Shown one piece after another: positions 55,648 to 64,000 of a DNA stretch of 64,000 bases; within the stretch, counting starts at the first letter, position 1, and every line of letters starts with the position of its first letter. Location of the stretch: positions 248,001 through 312,000 of the forward strand of contig JAJKFH010003762.1 of the NCBI GenBank assembly GCA_023333565.1, given 5' to 3'. The stretch is from Puffinus mauretanicus. Lineage: Eukaryota > Chordata > Aves > Procellariiformes > Procellariidae. A model generated the notes under the pieces. The model had not been told where the DNA came from, did no database searches, and saw only the letters and a list, made by a program, of their open reading frames with translations. The translations under genes were made by a program, and so were the position numbers.

Positions 55648-58600
55648 AGAGGCATAGAGAAACCCCCAAGCAGACAGAAATCACAATGTGAATGACCACA
55701 GGAAATCGGCTCTTCTCCTTCTCAGGTGAGGAAGCAGTTATTTCTAAATTATCAGATGAAATATATTAATATTTCTAGTACTTTTAAACCCTCACGTTAC
55801 GCTACCTGTCCCTCAGCAGTCACACAGTGGCCATTTACATTCCCGAGGCAGCCTTGAGAAGGTCACCAGTTTCATATATTCACCCTGCTTCTGAGAAATG
55901 CACAAATTAGCAAAAATCATCATTTTAAGCTAAACCTCCTATTTCAGCCGAAGTAGAGCATACAGGATTTTATTCAAAGTTGCTGAATATAGCTACTGCT
56001 AATTGGGGTGACTGGCAATGAAAATGGCCCCAGAGACCTTGTGGTTTAGGATATAATGAACTTGCACCATCAAAATTTCAAATCACTTTTTCATACATTC
56101 AGTGCAAAGACTTAGCCCTTCCTCCTTGCCAAAGATTAAATGGATCTCTTGCTCTTCTGGCGTGCCAGAAGTCAACTGTGTTTATCAGATTCTTAGGTCT
56201 AAGCTTCTATTGATATGTGTATGAGAGTAGATTAAAATTGATTTCATACAGTCACCCAGGAATGAAAAAAGTAAAGCATGCAACTTTATGTACCAGCTGC
56301 ATGTAATGTAAATCTAGGAAATCACACAGTCTCCACTGATATAAATACATGGAAGGGTTTGCAAGAAAGTGTAATATCAGCAGGAAGTCAATTCTATACC
56401 TCCCCTAAGCCACACAACATTCGTTTTAACGACAGGAAACCAGTTACATTGGGAGCTGCACAGAAATAGATGCTCTTTGGTGGATTCAGTGGGAGTCACT
56501 TCAGAAGGAATCCTGTGGTAAAAAAAAAGCAAATGACAAGATGTTGCCAGTAATTTAGATATCTGGGAAGTGACAAGAAATGTCATAGTTTTCCGTATCT
56601 AAGATTTTGGAGAGATTTTATTAGCCCTTCTCAGGTGACACTAAGTCCACTCTTCTTCTGGAGTATGCTTACACTGACTACTTGTCCATGTCTTGCAAGT
56701 TCACTACTTTTAGTATCTTTATTACATAGGATTTATGGACTAGCATTACTATGTGTAGTCACACTCTCACAAACTGAAATCTTTTTGAGGCAGTGTATTT
56801 TCCTGAGTTTAAGCTTAATTTGTTTATTAAATACATACATGAAAGCCTAATGGCCACATATCTCTACTTGCATTCTTAATTGCGAAGCCCTCTACAGTCT
56901 CTTTAACTCCCTTTCATAGCATTGAAGTCTCAACTTTGTTCCAGTGAAAAAACATCTTCACCTGTATTGATTAAAATTCAGTATATATGATTTTTGTTTA
57001 TATTTCAGATATTTCTGGATGCTACTGTTTGGTTATATTTGACAAAATAGTGTATGAGTAACTTCTGGAGACACACAAAACCAGGCAAAGTTAGAAACAA
57101 TGGGTGGTTTGAGTCTCATCTCTTCAATAATGTTTTTTTACAAAAAGCTGCTTTTTTTTCTCCCACATTTTCAACTCTGCAGGGAATATCATAATCTGTT
57201 GAGCGCCTTTCTTCTTTTATTTTAATGCATAGAAACTTTGATCCAACCACACCGACAAAAGTTTTTGGCTTATTGCCAGTCTCCCCAGTTTGGACGCACT
57301 TTATTGCAGTGGCAATTTAAAGGGCTGCTGCTGCTTTATGCTCCGTGCTAGGATACGGCCCAGAAGTCAGTCTTTGGTCTTCCTCTATTTTGAGCAATCT
57401 CGAGCAGATTGTGAATCTCCTTGAATAGTAACAAGAACTGCAAGTCATAGATCAGGGGTAGCTAGACATGCCGATACTAGCAAACACTGAATTTTTCACA
57501 CAGCTAAAAGTCACTTCCTATGCCTTGTCTGGGCAGCAGGGTCCTTCTCATTTCCCTGTGGATGGGCCTGGGTCTGAGCAGCTGCAAAGTCACCTCAGCA
57601 GTCTCTGCTTCTGTGGGCCACTGGTTGCATCTGCAAGCCAACGCCATTTTGGACCTTGATATAGAAAATTCATCTGAACTGCTTACTAGACAAAGAGTTC
57701 AACGGCCTGATACTGAAAATCCTGTCCATAAACACCTTATCTTTTGGTGTTTTCAGGGTACATGAAGACCACACAGATAAATAATCAGGGAAATGGAGAG
57801 GACTGGAAATGCCCTGTACATTTCTGTTGCTACATGCCATTGTATGATTTCCTACAATGAATTTCAGTGACTTAGACTAGACAGTCTAAGAGGATAGAAG
57901 AATTCAGAGTGAGCAGTGGAGGTTAAAAATAGGGAATCTCTGTTCTTATGCATATTGAACATTTCCGTGTCCCACACGGTGCCAGCAAAAGCTGCTGCTT
58001 CTCAATAACAGGTGCTCTGGGGAAATTTAAGAAATAACAGATGGGAAAAATTGCTGGTCTGAGGACAATAAGCTTTCTGACAAATGACCAATTATTGATA
58101 GTAAATTTCAAAACACTACCTTTTCATCAACTAGTCAAAGTTTTGATAACTCCCAGTGCATTCATCCTTTCTGTACATAGTATGCCACATATTAAGATTC
58201 CCTACAGAAAGCACATTGATTTTTTCATGTAAAGGAGTGAACAAAATATCATGGGGTGATGTGGGAGTTTAACATTGCACAAGCGTGTCATAATATATGA
58301 AAAGGAGTAACCTGAAAGTGATGTGACAAAACTAAAGACAACCTTGAATTTGGTATGACTCTTAATTTTAAGTTAAACTACTTGGAGAAAGCCCTTTCCT
58401 TCCTTTTGGCTAAATACAGTATGTTGTGCAGAGTCTCTTAAATTTCAAGTGTTTAGAATACATTCTGTCCACATGGTAGCTAAATATCTTGTTTTCTCTA
58501 TTTACATAGAAATTACTTTCTACTGAGTGATTTCTACCTTTGTCACAAAAGCTCTGAGCATTAAAGAGACCAGCTGTATTACAGTATAATGAAACTATAA

Positions 58601-58961
58601 AACAGTATTATCAAATGAGATATATGATACATATGTCATGGTTACATGTCATTTTAGTATTAAAGAGAAAAAAAGGGAAATAATCTTGATGCAATGCACA
58701 TCATTACTCAGTTGCATTCTTTCCTCTTTCAGCCCTCTCTTTTGTATGTTATTTCTTTTTAGTAGGACTGACTTATTTGCATCGTCATATGGGTTAGGAT
58801 CTAATTCTCCTCCATTCCTGAAAGCTCCAACTACAAATGGCAAAGTGAGCCACAAAGCAGGCTGTTAACCTGAGAGAGGGTGTCTACATGGACTAAGACT
58901 GAAAGATCTTGACAAATTGTTTTGACAAACAGTTAGCTTTGAGGAAAAGAATCCACTCCTG

Positions 58962-58974
58962 CCCCCCCCCCCCC
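58962..58974. repeat. C13 homopolymer
   Basis: Thirteen consecutive C bases, unusual in this AT-rich setting. Length may vary between individuals or reflect assembly error. Confidence 0.85.
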
Positions 58975-61539
58975 AAGTGATTCCATGTCATTATTATAAT
59001 CTAACATTCTGATTCTTCAATTCATTGTTCCAGAATTTCTGTTGAGAAACACTTATAAAATGCTTGTCTAGTGAAAAAAATAATTGACTGACACGTCTTA
59101 GATGCTGTTCTTTAAACTGAAGAATGGCATTGCTTTCAGGGGAGGACCCTGAGCTATGGATCCTGGTTGGAGGCATGGCCTGTGCAGCCAAGGGCACTTA
59201 AACTCTCAAAAGGCTTTTCCCAGCCCTGCTAATTGGCTAATTTAGACAGTGTTCTGTTCAGCACATGAAACCTAACAGCAAATATGCCTGACTCCCAAGG
59301 CAACTGCACTGGGCTCCAGCTCCCCAGTTCAGAAAGTGCCCAGTCATCTAAAGTCAAGTGGCACAGCACCTACCTTCAAAAAAGTGTTTGAGTAGAGAAT
59401 TATTCCTATGGGAACTTAATTAAGGATTAGATTCACTAACAGCTTTGTGGATTTGGCATGTAGCTCTCTACATCAGAGACCACTGAGACGACAGCATGGA
59501 CAGCATGGACTGCAAGAGTTTTATGGTCTGGCCACTCCACTCAGGGTTGAGTAACACAGAGAGAAATAACACAAGTATAACTTGAGAGAACTGCTATAGT
59601 GAAGACATGCCTTTTGGGATGTTAGCCAGCTTTTTTATTCACTTATTTATTTTATTTTGTGTAGGATTTTCTGTATCTATCATGCAATTTAGGGAGCAAC
59701 TCTTTTAGGAAAACTTTTAGGCTACAATACTGCAAATATTTTGTCTAAATAGGATAGTGCTTGTTCACAAGGCACTAAACAAAACACTTAAGATTATGGG
59801 TTCCTCACATGACTCCAACTAAAAGCTGCACATTTCTCTGCGTCAGCTTTTTTCACAGATTCAGAAACATATTCCTACTCATTTTAAGCATTAAATGCCT
59901 TTGCCTTTGTTTTGTTTTTGCTAACTTAGCAATTGATATGGTTTTCCTTGGAAACACTATCTCTTTAAATAGGAATAGCTCATGCTTAGTGGCAATAGTT
60001 GATAAATTATAACATGCCAGAAATATTGTGCGTGCTTCTAAAAGGCAGAATATTAATGTCTCTCCAGATGTGTCTAGAAATTAAATAGCATTTTTGAGAT
60101 GCCAGAAGTTTTTAATAACCCATCTGAAGAGTCTATAATTTTGGACACATTATAATTTAGTATGAAAAAAAAGAGACAGATTATCTATAGTCCTATACCA
60201 GCCATGAAACAGAAGTTGCCTAGATTTTCAGAAGGCACACATTCCCACCTAGTAACGTGTTTAGTGTGTTACATGTTCTATTACAGCAATAACTCCACCA
60301 CAGAATTATTTCAGACTTGAATATTGGTTTATGTGTTGTTACAGCACTGGTGCAGAACAGTTCCCAAATTCAGTTATGTGTATGATTTGCTGAAGATTAT
60401 AACTTCCAGAAACGCATCTTCCTAGCATATATCAAAGACAGATTTACATAAGTCCCTCATCATCCAAGTTCCCTTCTGTCCTCTCCTGCTCAGGAGTAAG
60501 GCACTCTGCTGCTGGCCGCTATCACTAGAATCAAGGCTCACCTTAGCTGAAACAACATGCAGTAATGGTGAATGCTGGTGGGATGACTGGGATGTGACTC
60601 CTCAGAGGCAGAAGGCTGTTTCCCCCCCGAGTTAGCTCCTCTGGCTGCCACACTGAGAGTGGGGGGAGCCAAAGCTGTACCTGCTTAACAGCTCTTTATA
60701 TCCACTCTGTCACCTAGAGGAAAAAAACAACAGTTCTTTCATTCTCCTATGCAGAAATTCCTGAGGTTGACAACTGAAGGTGTAGTAGTTCAGCCCTGCA
60801 GCAAAAATTCAAACACAGCAGGAACACTATAATAAAAAAATACCCAGGAAGAGACACTACTCAAATTCCAATTACTGTCCTCTGCATCTGCCTGTATATT
60901 TGGGTTCAGGTTCTCTAAAAATTTTGTAATTCATTTAAGAAAAAAAAAAATATCATTATGCTTATCAGAGCACAATGTCTTATGAGAGCTCACATCTTAC
61001 CAGAGAAGGCCTCCATTTCAAGATGGCTTTTTTAAAAGAACTCATCCTGAGACAGTAGGTGAGAAGAGCATAGTGCAGTCCCATCTTTAAGCCCTCAGAA
61101 ACTTAGCAAAGCAATCTGGCTCTGAGCTGCGTTGGTTGGAGGCCATCCTGAAGGGGTCTGGCTCTGCAAGAACTGCCATTTTTTTCCAGGCTACCTTCAG
61201 AAAATATGGCATTTTTGTATAACCGCCCACATCACACTGCCCTGGAAAAGCCTTCCTCCCTCCCACTTCTTCACTCTTGCTCCTGTAGCAATACTTCCTC
61301 TCCTGGTGTTCAGCGACAGAACTAACGCCAATTCCAAAGGAATTAATTTCATGAGAATACGGGCAAACTTTTAAGAGTACAGCAAACCCAAACTTGTTGT
61401 TGGCTGTCGTGCAGCCGCACAGAACGTTTGGGCAATGTTGCTTCAAATCAGGATGGTTATGTTTGAATTTTCAGTTATCCTGTTTTATTTTCAAAATGAC
61501 ATTCATGCATCTGTTTTCACTTTACCGTTTGCATGATGT

Positions 61540-61830
61540 AAGTTATTCACATTCTTTGTCACTGCACTTATAATACTAAATTACAATTTAGTAGCTCATT
61601 AGTGAGAGTAATTGCCAATATCTTGCCAAATAGCCTGTGTCCACTATAAATGAAACTTGCATAAATTAGAAAGGGGTATTTTGCTTATAGGAGAGTATGA
61701 GAAAAATTTATGCTATAAATAAGCACCTTGATGTGGCTAGTAGTGTTTAGATGACTATAAAATGTCTCTTGTGTAATTAGGAAGCACATTTTTATGTAAT
61801 TAAGAAAATGAACGAGAATTAAATTTTGAG
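61540..61830. promoter_or_regulatory. AT-rich non-repetitive block with paired TAATTA sites (candidate conserved element)
   Basis: TAATTA at 61774-61779 and 61797-61802 are 23 bp apart, with AT-rich but complex sequence around them and no repeat. This resembles homeodomain-bound non-coding elements, but chance occurrence in AT-rich DNA is a real alternative. Confidence 0.15.
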
Positions 61831-64000
61831 GAGTGCAGGTGGCATTGCCACCCTATTGTAACATAATACATACTGACACTTGCATTATTTTTATATACAA
61901 CTATGTAATGTTTAGGAACAGTTTTTATATTAAGCTAGAAATTGATATATTTCAACTTCAGAAATGCCAGCAAAACATAGTTCTTAAAAAAAGAACAAAG
62001 CCAGAGAAGTAGTTTAAAAAAAAAAAATCCACCCTATATACAGTGTTTCCATTTTGCAGTGTTCAAAGGAAACTGTTTGGAAAGCGATTAAAAAGAAAAA
62101 ATCAAATGAGTGATTCTTCCCCTTTTCCCACAGAATATAGTTCATGAATACCCAAAGCTTTGTGTGCTTGGTTTTGGCTGTTTGCTTATAAAGTTTTCCT
62201 AGTTGAGAAAATTCTGACAAATTATAGTCTAGCAAAGGTATCACATTAAAAAGCAAAGAGAAAAAGAAAACAATCTATTTTCTTTTAGTTTTAAACAGTG
62301 ACAAATATGAGAGACTTTGGGATCCCAAGTCCAAATACATACACTCACATGTATACTTGAAATAATTTACTCTCTTTGAGCTGGAGTAAACTGAAGAAAC
62401 AGAGGTGTTTATGACTACTTTTGTCTTAGAAGTGCCCTTGTCACAAGACCGTTTTAATAAATGAGTATGTTCCCTTGGTTTAAATATTTATCTAGGCTGG
62501 TGTTTTTTCCTGCAATGCTGATCCCTCCTTTTCACTTATATTTTTGTACTCTGTCACAGCAGGAATTCCAGCCAAGTCTGTACTTTTATTTTCTCTTTCA
62601 AATCCTGCCCAGGTTTCTAACAGCTGCCAGCTGAGGCAGATTTCACCTCCCATGTCTGCACAACTGCTTAAAAAGTGATATTAACACTCTATACTGAGAC
62701 GGAGTACAAAGAGCGTGAGTAGCTGCTTTTCTGGAGACACAGACACAGTGTCATGTGAGAGAGACAAGAGTCCCTGGAGAGCATGAAATTGTGAGTTCTG
62801 CTTTTTTGTCTTGTGTTAAATTGCTGGAAGGTTCTTTGCAGTGGTAGTGACCGCAAACCAGATCCTGTACAGGAGCTAATCAGCGTTGCTGCATTTCACT
62901 GTGGTGCCTTCTCTGCAGAATGGATGCTGAGCCCAAGCGTTGGACCACAGGATACGGTGCGCAGGGGTGCTGAGAAATGGCAGCAGGCTGCCTCGTGTAA
63001 TGAAATCATCATGCAGCCATGTAGAACTACTCTCTGGAAACACTCAGTTCCAGTCCTTGTTTCTCTCTCTTGTATGACAGCTGTTCAAGATACAGAAGTC
63101 TTATTTAGGTCCTTAAGTAGATTTTCTGAATCTGGCTGTCATGGAATATCCCAGAACAGGGAACTAACTGGTATTGTTCACCAGGTTTTATAAACAGTGT
63201 TCCTGAAAAAATGTTATTTCACTGAGAAACAGGAAGGAAATGCCCCAATCTAGAAACTCATCTCTTCTTCTCTAAGGAGACACAGCCATTTCTAAAACCC
63301 TCTCATTTAGCTGCAGAGTATTTTTACCACCTCACAGAGTGTGACATGAACAAAATAACAACCAGCATAACAATAACAACCCAGAATAACGCAGAAGAAG
63401 ACAAAAAGAAGATTCCACAGAGGGGAAGTACCATTTTCACTCTTGCCGCTGGAGTGCATGACCCTTACATTGGTGATGGTTCCTGGAAACCTGAGAGTAC
63501 TTCTAGGGAGCTGCTGAGCCTCATCTTCAGGACATTAAAGTTTAGCTCAGGGTAGAAAGGTTTTTCATCGTGAGGTGTCTAAGGAGGACTTTAGGATTAC
63601 AGCTGCCATGCCCTGTGATTATCATAGGCACTAAACTCACACTTATCTTAACAGTTAAAATCCATAACTTTTGAGTTCAGTGCAATTTGCAGAGTATTTT
63701 TTCAGCTCCTTTATAAGGATCCTCTTCTGACGTCTCCTGGCCCTATGACACCCCTCTGCGCTGCCGTCTCACATCAAGCCAGAAGCCTTCTGGAGAAACT
63801 CCCTTCTGTCCTGCCAATCCTTTCCTATGGCTGTGCTCTTCTTTCTTGGTGTTGCCCTGAGAGGCAACTTCTCTTTCCCTCCTGTGGGGGCTGCCCCAGT
63901 AAAATACTGTTCAGGCTGCAGAGAAGAGGAGGATTTACAGCATAAAGCTACAGCGTTTGTTTCCAAGGTAAGCAACTCTTCGGAGCTCTGGTTGGGAGGA

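Larger units (their letters stand above)
52863..64000. other. Non-coding unique DNA, no gene seen
   Basis: About 11 kb of AT-rich sequence with no supportable gene, RNA gene or clear transposon. At about 55069-55110 a stretch GGATGGACTAAACAATG loosely resembles a CR1 tail but is too decayed to call. Open frames such as 53522-53951, 61087-61446 and 62813-63193 lack recognisable motifs. GC rises slightly in the last 300 bp. Confidence 0.5.

Overview
This window looks like nuclear DNA of a bird. The two diagnostic element types are CR1 LINEs, with the typical avian 3' tail ending in ATTCTATG-like octamers, and a TGTCCTGGTTT...ACAACA long terminal repeat with 5-bp target duplications, of the ERVL-type kind common in Neoaves. 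The rest is AT-rich, has no bacterial or viral gene organisation, and carries ordinary vertebrate microsatellites and homopolymer runs. I cannot name the species or chromosome from sequence alone.

The window is a gene desert, or lies inside one or more very large introns. I see no complete protein-coding gene, rRNA, tRNA, CRISPR array or bacterial-type operon. Two short open stretches are the only host candidates. One at 411-564 (+) follows a strong splice-acceptor-like sequence and could be a terminal exon. One at about 48931-49167 (-) encodes about 78 codons of balanced composition. I recognise neither, and both may be chance.

Layout. 1-12.5 kb: unique DNA with a small CpG-dense patch near 0.95-1.4 kb and GC-richer DNA near 7.7-8.3 kb. 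12.56-13.14 kb: a solo LTR on the minus strand with perfect 5-bp duplications. 13-31.5 kb: unique DNA with a palindromic (TG)n/(CA)n tract. 31.5-31.65 kb: a striking 46-bp-arm inverted repeat with a permuted second inverted copy. 39-43.75 kb: a repeat landing zone with three CR1 3' fragments and a second solo LTR of the same family on the plus strand. 44.1-44.6 kb: an AT-rich block with four TAATTA sites. 49.8-52.86 kb: a 3-kb 5'-truncated CR1 with frameshifted endonuclease and reverse transcriptase remnants. 52.9-64 kb: unique DNA with a very regular G-quadruplex motif near 55.6 kb and a C13 run near 58.97 kb.

Nothing here forms a pathway. The main signals are evolutionary: retroelement insertions with datable ends, a cAMP-response-element octamer intact in one LTR and changed by one transition in the other, and two local inverted duplications that look like replication template-switch scars.
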